Below are positions 1-8,176 of a stretch of 64,000 nt of DNA, one piece after another. Each line of letters begins with the position of its first letter. Positions within the stretch are counted from its first letter, which is position 1. The position numbers and the translations under genes were made by a program. The stretch comes from JBBRVW01 sp963784645. GTDB taxonomy: Bacteria; Actinomycetota; Actinomycetes; JACCUZ01. Under the pieces are notes generated by a model. It was not told the origin of the DNA and ran no database searches. It saw only the letters and a list, made by a program, of their open reading frames with translations. The stretch lies in NCBI GenBank assembly GCA_963784645.1, contig CAWARY010000015.1, positions 310,001 through 374,000 on the forward strand, read 5' to 3'.

Positions 1-3000
1 GGGGCTGGTCGCGCAGCTCTGCGCGCCGCCGGCCAGCGGGCCGTAGAGGGTGACCGACACGGTCCCTGTCGGCCGGACCCCTGAGTACCTGACGAAGATC
101 TGGTCGTCGACCGGGTCGGTGCCGTCGGGCGTGATGAGCGAGCTCGGTGTCGCCGAGGTGGTGACGGTGACCGGCGCCTTGTCGACGTGCGACCGCTCGT
201 ACCGGGTCTCGCTGACCTCGCCGCACGGGTGGTCCGCGCCGGCGTTGTTGCTGTCGCCCTCGTAGGACGCCTTCCAGTAGTAGTCACCGGCGCCCGGCGC
301 CGCCCAGGCAGGGCTGGTCCAGTCGATCTGGTACTTCGCGGACACGAGGGTGACGGTGTAGGTCAGCTCGGCCGGCGAGCCGGTGCGCGTCGCCGTCCAG
401 GACTTCAGCGCGTCACCGGTGCAACCCGGCGTGCTCCAGACGCTCACCGTGAGCGCTCCGGTGGCGTCCTGGCTCACCGGACGCACCTTCACGCCGTCCT
501 GGATCGTGCCGTCCTGCGCACCCAGGTAGGTCGCCGTCCGGGTCGCCTGGGTCGTGATGACCGGAGCGGCCTTGTTGACCGTGACGACCTCGTTCGGCGA
601 GCCGCACGGCTCGACGGCGCTACCGAACAGGTCACCGGCGCTGGTGAAGGTGACGTACCAGTAGTAGGTGCCCGGCTTGGTGGCGGTCGCCGAGACGACA
701 CCGGTGCCGGTCGGGTAGCGGCCGGGGCCGGCGACGCTGATGTTCTGTGAGCTGACGAGCTTGGCCGCGTCGACGCAGGAGTCGCCCTTGAGCGTGCCGC
801 TGTCGAACGGGCCGTAGAGCGCGAAGCGCAGGGTGCCGGTCGCGTCGGACGGGACGTCGGTGAGGTCGGCGTAGTCCGTGATCGTGCCCTCGGGCAGGTC
901 CGTGGCGGTCGCGTGTGTCGCGATGTCCGGCTTCGGGTCGGTGAAGACCGTCGGCGGGAACGGGTCGGTGATGTTGGCCTGGGTGACGACGACGGTCTTC
1001 ACCCGGTCGGCCGGAGCCGGCAGGCTGTAGCCGGCGGGTGGCGCGGTCTCGGCCCAGTAGTAGGTGTGGGGCCAGGTGATCTCGAAGGCGGCCGAGCCCT
1101 CGGGCAGGGTGCAGGTGCCGTCCGGCAGGAGGGTCACGCAGTCGCCGAGCAGCGTGTCCTTGCTGCCGGTGGTCTGCAGGCCGGCAGCCCCGTTGGACTC
1201 CTGCCAGAGCTGGAACGTGGCGCCGGCGAGCGGGGTGCCGCCGGTGTCGGTCTTCTTCACCGTGAGGGGCGTCTTGAGCTTCGGGTCCTCCATCGCGACG
1301 GCGAACGTGCCGCCGGCGTTGGCCGCGTCGACGTCGACCTTGACGTCCGGGTTGCCGGGGAGGGCGTAGCCCTGCGGCGCCTGGATCTCGTGCACGACGT
1401 AGTGGCCGAAGCCGAGGTTGGACCAGCTCGCGGTGCCGTCGACCGTGGCGCCCTGGGTGCCGTCGGTGGTCGTCCACTGCGGGTTCAGCTCGGGCATGCC
1501 GGTGGCCTGGGGCTCGCCGGCCTGGTGGACGCCGTCGTTGTTGCTGTCGACGTAGAGGCCGAACCTGGCCGGCGCCGTCGTGATGACGTTGCCCTGCTTG
1601 TCCTTCTTGGTCATGGTGATGGTCGACGGCTTGCGCGGGTCGGTGAAGGTGAAGACCCGGCTGTTGTCGCCGGAGTTGGCGCGCGTCACGGAGAAGGCCT
1701 GCACGGGCTTCGGGTTCGGCAGCTGGTAGCCGGTCGGCGCTGCCTGCTCGACGACCAGGTAGTCGCCCCAGGCGAGGCCGGTCCACGTGGCCAGGCCGTT
1801 GGCGCCGGTGATCTGGGGGTTCGTGCCGTGACCGGCCACGGAGACGTCAGCGCCGTCGAGGACGCCCTTGGTGCCGTTGTCGGTGAACAGCTCGAACGTC
1901 GCGCCCGCCAGCGTGGCGCCGTTGGCCGTGGTGTCGCGCTTGACCACAGACACATCCGGTGTCAGCCGCGGGTCCAGGAAGGCGCCGGCGGTGCCGGAGT
2001 TGGCCGACGTGCCCGTGAGCACCGTGTTGAGCGTCGTCGAGTCGATGGTGAACGTCTTCGCGGCCGGCGACGGGAGCACGTAGCCGTTCGGGGCGGACAC
2101 CTCGGTCACCCGGTAGGTGCCGGTGTAGAGGTTGTTGAGACGGATCTTGCCGGCCGCATCGTTGAGGTCGTCGACGGTCGTACCGCTCTCGACCACGGTG
2201 TTCGCGTCCTCGTCGTCCTTGACCGTGACGTCGTAGCCCTTGGTCGCCGCCGCGCCCGAGATGCCCTGGACCCGGAACGTGGCGCAGCAGACCAGCTCAC
2301 CAGACGTCGCGTCGCGCTTCTCCCACTCGGCCTTGCCGAGACTGTTGGTGAAGGTCACGCTGACGACCTCGCCACCGGCGGAGATCACGACCTTCTTGGC
2401 CGCCGAGTCGGCGACGTAGCCGGTCGGCGGCGTCACCTCGACCGCCCAGTAGGTGCCGGCGAAGAGGTTCGGGATGGTGCAGGTCCCGTCGGCCACCGTC
2501 GTGCACTGGCCCTTGAGGACCGTGTCGACGGCGGCGTCGTACGTCGAGGCGTCGCCGCCGTCGGCGAAGAGCTTGAAGGTCGCCCCTGCGAGCGGGGCGC
2601 CGGCGGCGTCGGTCTTCACGATCTTCGCGGTGCCGCAGTTGGTGATGGTGACGTCGAACGGCTTGATGTAGTCCTTGAGCTCGGAGTTGAACGACTCGCC
2701 GGACGACCGGGTCTTCGGCAGTGCGCTGCCGAAGTTCTGACAGACACCGGACTGGAAGATGCCGGCCGCGGTGAGGTTGATGCCCACCTCGCCGAAGGTC
2801 TCGGCCGCGTAGGTCTCGTTGGCGATCGGGTCGACGACGCTGCCCGCTGAGTTGACCGCGGCCTGCGCCTGCGTCTGGTCGAGGGTCTTGGCGTTGCCCC
2901 ACGACGAGCCGCCCCAGGTACGGATCGTGATGTCGATCGCCGAGCTGCCGTTCCAGTCGTAGGAGATCAGGAGGTCGCCCTGCGTCCGGGCCCGGAAGAT

Positions 3001-3456
3001 GCCGTTGGCCATCAGGTTGGTGCTCTTGTTGATCTCGAAGTCGACGTGGGCGCTGCCGGTCTTGGACTCCAGCGCGTAGGCGAGGTACAGGTAGACGTCG
3101 CCGCTGGTCGTCGTGGTGTAGGCGTAGGCCCGGCGCAGGTCGTTCTTGTTCGGCGGGACGCTGCCGCAGCCGAGGTTGTACGCCGTGTCGTCGTTCTTCT
3201 GGCTGCCGGTGCCGAAGATCGTGTCGGACGTGGTCCCGGTACACGTGGTGTCGTCCTGGTGGCTGAAGCCGGGCAGGGCGGCGACCGACGCCCAGTCCAG
3301 ACCGCCGTTGCTGACGAGGTTGCCGTCGTGGTCCTCGAATCCTCCGACCGCGTGTGCGGGCAGGGCGTTGAAGGGCACGAAGTAGAGCGCCAGCAGCGCC
3401 GCGACGATCAGCGCGAACGGCTTCGGCAGACGACTCGTGGTCAGAGACCGGAACAT
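1..3456 (-). CDS. Secreted surface protein with SpaA/Cna-B-like domains (partial, C-terminus off the left edge)
   Basis: Open from an ATG at 3456 to the window edge: 1152 codons with no stop. A GAGGGG ribosome site lies 7 nt upstream. Residues 1 to about 31 form a signal peptide (positive start, hydrophobic core, cleavage near AHA|VGG). Five SpaA/Cna-B-like segments follow, at about residues 275, 380, 505, 615 and 733. They have the typical start (KTDAAGAPLAGATFKLF, VKKTDTGGTPLAGATFQL) and the later WAVEVTPPTGY or VVEQAAPTGY strand; the early Lys and late Glu suit intramolecular isopeptide bonds. From about 845 onward come Ig-like repeats of roughly 120-130 residues (starts near 845, 963, 1095) that resemble each other. 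Such proteins are cell-wall adhesins or pilin-like stalks. The C-terminus, which would show an LPXTG or other anchor, is outside the window. The N-terminal 270 residues are a cysteine-containing head domain I do not recognise. Confidence 0.85.
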   Translation of the reverse strand, partial: MFRSLTTSRLPKPFALIVAALLALYFVPFNALPAHAVGGFEDHDGNLVSNGGLDWASVAALPGFSHQDDTTCTGTTSDTIFGTGSQKNDDTAYNLGCGSVPPNKNDLRRAYAYTTTTSGDVYLYLAYALESKTGSAHVDFEINKSTNLMANGIFRARTQGDLLISYDWNGSSAIDITIRTWGGSSWGNAKTLDQTQAQAAVNSAGSVVDPIANETYAAETFGEVGINLTAAGIFQSGVCQNFGSALPKTRSSGESFNSELKDYIKPFDVTITNCGTAKIVKTDAAGAPLAGATFKLFADGGDASTYDAAVDTVLKGQCTTVADGTCTIPNLFAGTYWAVEVTPPTGYVADSAAKKVVISAGGEVVSVTFTNSLGKAEWEKRDATSGELVCCATFRVQGISGAAATKGYDVTVKDDEDANTVVESGTTVDDLNDAAGKIRLNNLYTGTYRVTEVSAPNGYVLPSPAAKTFTIDSTTLNTVLTGTSANSGTAGAFLDPRLTPDVSVVKRDTTANGATLAGATFELFTDNGTKGVLDGADVSVAGHGTNPQITGANGLATWTGLAWGDYLVVEQAAPTGYQLPNPKPVQAFSVTRANSGDNSRVFTFTDPRKPSTITMTKKDKQGNVITTAPARFGLYVDSNNDGVHQAGEPQATGMPELNPQWTTTDGTQGATVDGTASWSNLGFGHYVVHEIQAPQGYALPGNPDVKVDVDAANAGGTFAVAMEDPKLKTPLTVKKTDTGGTPLAGATFQLWQESNGAAGLQTTGSKDTLLGDCVTLLPDGTCTLPEGSAAFEITWPHTYYWAETAPPAGYSLPAPADRVKTVVVTQANITDPFPPTVFTDPKPDIATHATATDLPEGTITDYADLTDVPSDATGTLRFALYGPFDSGTLKGDSCVDAAKLVSSQNISVAGPGRYPTGTGVVSATATKPGTYYWYVTFTSAGDLFGSAVEPCGSPNEVVTVNKAAPVITTQATRTATYLGAQDGTIQDGVKVRPVSQDATGALTVSVWSTPGCTGDALKSWTATRTGSPAELTYTVTLVSAKYQIDWTSPAWAAPGAGDYYWKASYEGDSNNAGADHPCGEVSETRYERSHVDKAPVTVTTSATPSSLITPDGTDPVDDQIFVRYSGVRPTGTVSVTLYGPLAGGAQSCATSP

Positions 3457-3810
3457 CGGGGCACCCCTCGCAAGGAACGAATAGGTACCGAGGTCGGTCT
3501 CACCAGTGGCTCCCCGCGACCGTCGTCAGCGTCCCCCGACGCCTCCGAGGTGACCGGAACTGCTCCGGTCGCGGCTCGTAGCCCCCCCAGCATGGTGCGC
3601 GGGTCTCTCCCCAGAGCCGCGCAGGCACAGAGTGATCGGCAGGAAGACGGGGGGTCAACCGGAACCCCCGTACTCGTCAGCGGATAGTCCGCCATGTCCG
3701 GAAATGCGCTGGGAGGTTCACCCGACCGGCGGATCAAGTGCCGCCGGCACCCCCGCTACGGCACGTCCGACGACGTCACCGCGCGTGATCACACGCGTCC
3801 GGACGAGGAC
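3457..3810. other. Intergenic region between prfB and the surface protein gene
   Basis: 354 bases without a convincing gene. It holds a hairpin just behind prfB (3782-3797) and a second inverted repeat at 3650-3669 (GGGGGT and ACCCCC around an 8-nt loop). The remainder is the leader of the surface protein gene. Short ORFs here lack coding character. Confidence 0.5.
3782..3797 (-). terminator. Putative terminator hairpin after prfB
   Basis: CGCGTG-ATCA-CACGCG is a perfect 6-bp inverted repeat with a 4-nt loop, 13 nt past the prfB stop codon. There is no U-tract, as is usual in GC-rich actinobacteria. The assignment as a terminator is inference. Confidence 0.45.
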
Positions 3811-4923
3811 CTAGCCGGCCTTCTCGACCTGCTTGCGCCAGCGGATGCCGGCCTCGATGAAGTCGTCGATCTCGCCGTCGAGCACCGCGCCGGTGTTACC
3901 CGTCTCGTGCTCGGTCCGGAGGTCCTTGACCATCTGGTACGGGTGCAGCACGTAGGAGCGCATCTGGTTTCCCCACGAGCCACCGGTGTCGCCCTTGAGG
4001 GCGTCCATCTCGGCCTTCTCCTCCTGCTTGCGGACGAGGAGCAGGCGCGACTGCAGCACCCGCAGCGCGGCGGCCCGGTTCTGGATCTGCGACTTCTCGT
4101 TCTGGCAGGACACGACGATGCCCGTGGGGATGTGGGTGATGCGCACGGCCGAGTCGGTCGTGTTCACCGACTGCCCACCCGGGCCTGACGAGCGGAACAC
4201 GTCGATCCGCATCTCGTTCTCGGGGATGTCGATGTGGTCGACCTGGTCGACCACCGGGAGCACCTCGACTCCGGCGAAGGACGTCTGGCGGCGGCCCTGG
4301 TTGTCGAACGGCGAGATCCGTACCAGGCGATGCGTCCCCTGCTCGACGGACAACGTCCCGTAGGCGTAGGGGACGCTCACCTGGAAGGTCACGGACTTCA
4401 GCCCGGCCTCCTCGGCGTAGGACGTGTCGAGCACGTCGGCGGGGTAGTCGTGCCGCTCGGCCCACCGCAGGTACATCCGCATGAGCATCTCGGCGAAGTC
4501 CGCGGCGTCGACGCCACCGGCCTCGGCCCGGATGGTCACGAGCGCCTCGCGCTGGTCGTACTCCCCCGAGAGCAGCGTGCGGACCTCGAGCTCGCCGAGG
4601 GTCTTGCGGATCGACGCGAGCTCGACCTGCGCCTCGACGAGGGTGTCGGCGTCGCTCTCGTCCTCGGCCAGCTCGAACAGGACCGCGAGGTCGTCGAGCC
4701 GACGGCGCAGCGACTCGACCCGGGTCAGCTCGCCCTGGAGGTGCGAGAGGCGGCTGGTGACCTTCTGCGCGTGCTCCTGGTCGTCCCAGAGGTCCGGAGC
4801 GGCCGCCTGCTCGTTGAGGTCGGCAAGGTCCCGGCGCATCTCGTCGAGGTCGAGGACCGTCTCGATGCTGCCCAGGGTGGTGTCGAGCTCCTTGAGCTCC
4901 TCGGAGACGTCGACGGCTGCCAC
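3811..4923 (-). CDS. prfB: Peptide chain release factor 2
   Basis: 370 residues, the usual RF2 length. It recognises UGA and UAA and triggers peptidyl-tRNA hydrolysis on the ribosome. The SPF codon-recognition tripeptide is in LVRISPFDNQ (about residue 205), and the catalytic GGQ loop is in SSGPGGQSVNTTDSAVR (about residue 250), followed by the conserved THIPTGIVVSCQNEKSQ segment. The gene reads through in one frame, so there is no programmed +1 frameshift of the E. coli kind. The GTG start at 4923 has a TACGCT hexamer 8 nt upstream and no ribosome site, which suggests a leaderless transcript. Confidence 0.96.
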   Translation of the reverse strand: MAAVDVSEELKELDTTLGSIETVLDLDEMRRDLADLNEQAAAPDLWDDQEHAQKVTSRLSHLQGELTRVESLRRRLDDLAVLFELAEDESDADTLVEAQVELASIRKTLGELEVRTLLSGEYDQREALVTIRAEAGGVDAADFAEMLMRMYLRWAERHDYPADVLDTSYAEEAGLKSVTFQVSVPYAYGTLSVEQGTHRLVRISPFDNQGRRQTSFAGVEVLPVVDQVDHIDIPENEMRIDVFRSSGPGGQSVNTTDSAVRITHIPTGIVVSCQNEKSQIQNRAAALRVLQSRLLLVRKQEEKAEMDALKGDTGGSWGNQMRSYVLHPYQMVKDLRTEHETGNTGAVLDGEIDDFIEAGIRWRKQVEKAG

Positions 4924-4931
4924 GTGCAGGA

Positions 4932-4937
4932 AGCGTA
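4932..4937 (-). promoter_or_regulatory. -10 hexamer of a probable leaderless prfB promoter
   Basis: TACGCT (fits TANNNT) lies 8 nt upstream of the prfB GTG, with no purine-rich ribosome site between them. Confidence 0.5.
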
Positions 4938-4962
4938 CGCGACAGCGGCGACCCGCCCGGGC

Positions 4963-6102
4963 TCAGTGCCGCTGGGGCACCACGCCCGCTGCGCCACCAT
5001 TGCTGGCGACGTAGACCAGCCGGTCACCGGCCTGCAGGAACCGGCAGTCGTCGTTGTCGTACGCCAGGGTCTGGTCCCCCCGGACGATGGCGAGGACGGG
5101 GGCCCCGGTCGTCTGCGGCGGACGGCCGACCTCGTCCGGGGTGATGTCCCGCTCGAGCAGGTCGAGCCCGGTACCGACGGCGATGAGGTCCTCGACGACA
5201 GCGACCGCACGAGGGCTCTCGGTGGCCAGGCCGAGCAGCCGGCCGGCCGCGTCGGAGGTGGTGATGACCGAGTCGGCGCCGCTCTGCACCAGCAGGTCGG
5301 CGTTCTCCTCCTCGCGGACGGCGGCGACCACGACCGCTCTCGGTGCCAGCTGGCGGACCGTGAGCGTGGTGAGCACCGCGGTGTCGTCGCGGTTGACCGC
5401 CACCACGACCGCCTTGGCCCTGGAGACCTCGGCCTCCCTCAGCACCGCGTCGCTGGTCGAGGACCCGAGCACGGTGACCAGCCCGTCGGCGGCGGCCAGC
5501 CGCAGCGCGTCCGGGTCGGTCTCGACGATGACCACGTGGTCGATCGGCACGTGCTGCTGCCGTAGTGCCCGGACCGCGCTCCGGCCCTTGGTGCCATATC
5601 CGCAGACGACGACGTGGTCCTGCACGCGAGACCTCCAGCGGGCGACCTTGAACTGGTCGCGAGAACGCTCGGTCAGCACCTGGATGGTGGTGCCGACGAG
5701 CACGATGACGAACAGGAAGCGCATCGGTGTGACGACGAGCGCGTTGGTGAGCCGGGCCGAGTCCGAGATCGGCGTGATGTCGCCGTAGCCCGTGGTCGAG
5801 AGGGTGACGGTGGTGTAGTAGAGCGCGTCGACGACGGACAGGTGACCGTCCGCGGCGTCGCGGTAGCCGTCGCGCTCGAGGAGCACGACCAGCCAGTTGA
5901 CGAGCACGACGCCGAGCGCGATGCCGACCCGGCGACCGATCGCCGTCAGCGGTGCGACGGGCGCGCCCCGCGGCAGGCGCAACGTCCATCGCTGCTCGTC
6001 CACGTGCACATTGAGCCACACCAGGCCCTTCGGTGGGTTCACCTGGTGCGCATGTATCACTACTCGTGGTGCGGAAACCCTGCTGGATCCCATGATCTGC
6101 AT
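4963..6102 (-). CDS. TrkA-N (RCK) domain two-TM potassium channel
   Basis: Membrane potassium channel with a cytosolic RCK gating domain. From the chosen ATG at 6102 the protein has 379 residues. The first membrane helix is VGIALGVVLVNWLVVLL, the pore loop has the potassium filter TTGYGD, and a second helix follows (MRFLFVIVLVGTTIQVL). The TrkA-N domain begins at VVVCGYGTKGRSAVRAL, a Rossmann GxGxxG-like NAD-binding loop with an acidic VETD after the second strand. A TrkA-C-like tail ends the protein. An upstream in-frame ATG at 6198 is possible but adds a cysteine-rich stretch unlike the family. An ATG at 6093 is an alternative. None has a strong ribosome site, so the start is uncertain. Confidence 0.88.
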   Translation of the reverse strand: MQIMGSSRVSAPRVVIHAHQVNPPKGLVWLNVHVDEQRWTLRLPRGAPVAPLTAIGRRVGIALGVVLVNWLVVLLERDGYRDAADGHLSVVDALYYTTVTLSTTGYGDITPISDSARLTNALVVTPMRFLFVIVLVGTTIQVLTERSRDQFKVARWRSRVQDHVVVCGYGTKGRSAVRALRQQHVPIDHVVIVETDPDALRLAAADGLVTVLGSSTSDAVLREAEVSRAKAVVVAVNRDDTAVLTTLTVRQLAPRAVVVAAVREEENADLLVQSGADSVITTSDAAGRLLGLATESPRAVAVVEDLIAVGTGLDLLERDITPDEVGRPPQTTGAPVLAIVRGDQTLAYDNDDCRFLQAGDRLVYVASNGGAAGVVPQRH

Positions 6103-6231
6103 CACTTTTTGCGGTCCAGGGTCGATTTCGTTCAGGTCCACGCCTCGACGTGCCGCAAGGTAGGTACAGCAAGTCCTCGCCGCGCACGGCGGGGCCACGA
6201 TCGCGGACGCCGAGCCCTGTCACCCGCGAGA

Positions 6232-6372
6232 GTGCCGATCGTTCGTCGCTGTGGCAGGGACGGAGAACCCGAGCAAGCCGGTCGCGCACGCTGCGACCTC
6301 GGGGTGAAGCCGCGAGAGCGGCAGGGCACCTTCGACGCCCTAACCCGACAGGTCACTCTTCGCAGGCGGTAC
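6232..6372 (+). ncRNA. Cyclic di-AMP riboswitch (ydaO/yuaA type)
   Basis: The leader of the NlpC/P60 gene carries the hallmark blocks of this class in order: ACGGAGAACCC (6260-6270), GGGGTGAAGCC (6301-6311), GGCAGGGCACC (6320-6330), CTAACCCGACAGGTCAC (6340-6356) and TTCGCAGGCGG (6359-6369). The closing helix P1 can form between GTGCCG (6232-6237) and CGGTAC (6367-6372). The ribosome site GAAGGAA (6374-6380) follows directly, so ligand binding could act on transcription or on ribosome access. In actinobacteria this class commonly controls cell-wall hydrolases (rpf, NlpC/P60), which matches the gene downstream. Boundaries are estimated by eye. Confidence 0.87.
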
Positions 6373-6383
6373 CGAAGGAACGC

Positions 6384-6872
6384 ATGTCCGCGACACGCTT
6401 CGCCCCTGTCCGCCTGCTCACGACCCTCACGGTCGTGCTCGCACTCGCCGCCACGATGTTCGTGATGTCGGCACTCAGCCCCACCACCACGAAGGCCTCG
6501 GCGGCCCTGGTCTCGGCAGCCAAGGCCAACACCGCGGCCGACTGGGCCCGCAGCCGCAAGGGCTCGCCCTACCAGTACGGCGCCACCGGCCCGGGCCGGT
6601 TCGACTGCTCCGGCCTGACCCGATGGGCCTACCGGCACGTCGGCAAGTCGCTGCCGCACTCGTCGGCCGGCCAGGTCCGCGACGTCAAGCGCATCTGGCA
6701 CCGCCGCAACGTCCACCGCGGCGACCTGGTGTTCTTCACCAGCCGTGGCAGCGTCTACCACGTCGGCATCTACGCCGGGCACCGCGAGGTCTGGCACGCG
6801 CCGTACTCGGGCACCCGGGTCCGCCGCGACCACATCTGGACGAGCGACGTCTTCTACGGCCGGGTGAAGTAG
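6384..6872 (+). CDS. Secreted NlpC/P60 family cell-wall peptidase
   Basis: 162 residues. The signal peptide covers about residues 1-40 (hydrophobic TVVLALAATMFVMSAL, cleavage near SAA). The NlpC/P60 fold follows, with the catalytic Cys in RFDCSGLTRWAYRHVG, the catalytic His in SVYHVGIYAGHREVWHAP, and the third polar residue in the same block. Enzymes of this family cut D-Glu-mesoDAP or related links in peptidoglycan stem peptides. There are no SH3, LysM or coiled-coil regions, so this is a minimal enzyme. The ATG at 6384 has GAAGGAA 4-10 nt upstream. Expression is probably controlled by the c-di-AMP riboswitch just upstream. Confidence 0.93.
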   Translation: MSATRFAPVRLLTTLTVVLALAATMFVMSALSPTTTKASAALVSAAKANTAADWARSRKGSPYQYGATGPGRFDCSGLTRWAYRHVGKSLPHSSAGQVRDVKRIWHRRNVHRGDLVFFTSRGSVYHVGIYAGHREVWHAPYSGTRVRRDHIWTSDVFYGRVK

Positions 6873-6890
6873 CCCGGGACGCCCGGCTAC
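6869..6890. terminator. Bidirectional terminator hairpin between convergent genes
   Basis: TAGCCCGGG and CCCGGCTA pair around a short loop with one bulged C. The hairpin contains the stop codons of both converging genes (NlpC/P60 and DUF1501). Confidence 0.5.
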
Positions 6891-8176
6891 CGGGACCGCG
6901 CGAGACCGAGCCGGCCGCTGCCGAGCCCCGGGAACGCCGCGGACGCCGGCACCCCGCACCGTTTCTCGAGCAGCTCGGCCAGCACCGCGCGGTAGTCGTT
7001 CGCGGCCGGCAGGTCGCCGGCGTCCAGGGCCGCCGGCGCGAGGCCGCGCCACGCGCCGTGCACCCGGCCGCCCACCACGCCGCCGCCGAGCAGCAGCATC
7101 GCGTTTCCGTGGCCGTGGTCGAGCCCGCCGGAGGCGTTCTCCGCGACGCGACGACCGAACTCCGAGAGCGTCACGAGGTTCACGCCGGCCATCGCCGGCC
7201 CGAGGTCGGTGGCGAATGCCGCCAACGAGGCACCGAGCTCGGTGAGCTGCCGCGTCATCCAGCCGCCGCCGACCCGGCCGAGACCCTGGTGCATGTCCCA
7301 GTCACCGAAGTCGATGGTGGCGACCCGCAGGCCCACTCCGGCCTTGATGAGCTGCGCGACGTCGCGCAGCGCCGAACCGAGGTCGCCGTGGGGGTAGTCG
7401 GCACCGCCGGCCGGGACGTAGTCGGTGTCCTGGAGCGCGGCCGCGGTACCGAGCGCGCCGAGGGTCAGTCGGGCGGGCGTGGCGACCTCGGTGCGGGCAC
7501 CGCGGTGCATGGCGGCCAGCGCAGTGGTCCAGCGCGCCCGTTCCGCGGCGTCGTCGGCGCCGGAGAGCGAGAAGTCGTCGACCGAGCCGATGAGCAGCTC
7601 AGGCGCCGGGCCGATGAGCGCCCGCTGGTTCGCGTCCGCGCCCACGCCGACCGTCGCGAAGGCACCGCCGGCGCCCTGCGCCGAGCTGACCCGGTCCAGC
7701 CAGCCGGTGCGGACGCCGGAGCCGGGCGCAGCCCGTTCCATCTCCTCCATCGCCTGGAAGTGCGACCGGGTGGGGTCCGGCTGCCCGACCGCGTGCACGA
7801 CGCCGAAGGTCCCGGCGTCCCAGAACGGCTTGAGCGGCGCGAGCGCCGGGTGCAGGCCGAACGTCGCGTCCAGCGGCAGCAGCTCGCCGGCCGGGATGCC
7901 GATGCCGGGCCGGGCCGCCGCGTACGCCGGGTCGGCGGCCGGCACGACGGCGGACAGGCCGTCGAACCCGCCGCGCAGCGAGAGCACCACGAGCACGTCG
8001 CCGGCGTACGCCGTGCCGGCGAAGGCCAGCCGGGTCGAGGCCGTGTCGCGGACCAGGCCGCCCACGACGCCGAGCGCGACCGCCGCGCCTGCGGCGCCGA
8101 GCAGCCGCCGCCGGCTGAGGCCGGCCGGCTCGACGTGCCCGCAGGAGCACGCGCTGGCCGTGAGGTCGTCGCTCAT
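6887..8176 (-). CDS. DUF1501 family secreted protein
   Basis: 429 residues. A Tat signal is visible: LSRRRLLGAAGAAVALGVVGG at about residues 20-40. The rest is the DUF1501 (sulfatase-like fold) domain with LVVLSLRGGFDGLSAVVP, DFGDWDMHQGLG, VTLSEFGRRVAENASGGLDHGHG and a C-terminal GVPASAAFPGL. The biochemical role of the family is not established. The start ATG (8176) overlaps the end of the DUF1800 gene by 4 bp, so the two are translationally coupled. DUF1800 and DUF1501 genes are regularly paired and presumably act together outside the membrane. Confidence 0.92.
   Translation of the reverse strand: MSDDLTASACSCGHVEPAGLSRRRLLGAAGAAVALGVVGGLVRDTASTRLAFAGTAYAGDVLVVLSLRGGFDGLSAVVPAADPAYAAARPGIGIPAGELLPLDATFGLHPALAPLKPFWDAGTFGVVHAVGQPDPTRSHFQAMEEMERAAPGSGVRTGWLDRVSSAQGAGGAFATVGVGADANQRALIGPAPELLIGSVDDFSLSGADDAAERARWTTALAAMHRGARTEVATPARLTLGALGTAAALQDTDYVPAGGADYPHGDLGSALRDVAQLIKAGVGLRVATIDFGDWDMHQGLGRVGGGWMTRQLTELGASLAAFATDLGPAMAGVNLVTLSEFGRRVAENASGGLDHGHGNAMLLLGGGVVGGRVHGAWRGLAPAALDAGDLPAANDYRAVLAELLEKRCGVPASAAFPGLGSGRLGLARSR

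Noticed and set aside
913..2850. A 645-codon open frame antisense to the surface protein gene
   Set aside because: The minus strand carries a signal peptide and regular isopeptide domains; the plus frame is Arg/Val/Gly-rich without features.
3540..3640. A GGTCACCTCGGAGGCGTC stretch on the minus strand upstream of the surface protein gene that resembles the 3' end of the c-di-AMP riboswitch
   Set aside because: The other conserved blocks are absent or in the wrong order, and the stretch lies about 90 nt from the start codon. Similarity is limited to one short block.
3811..4923. A programmed +1 frameshift in prfB
   Set aside because: The gene is open in one frame from the GTG, with no internal UGA and no CUUUGA slip site.
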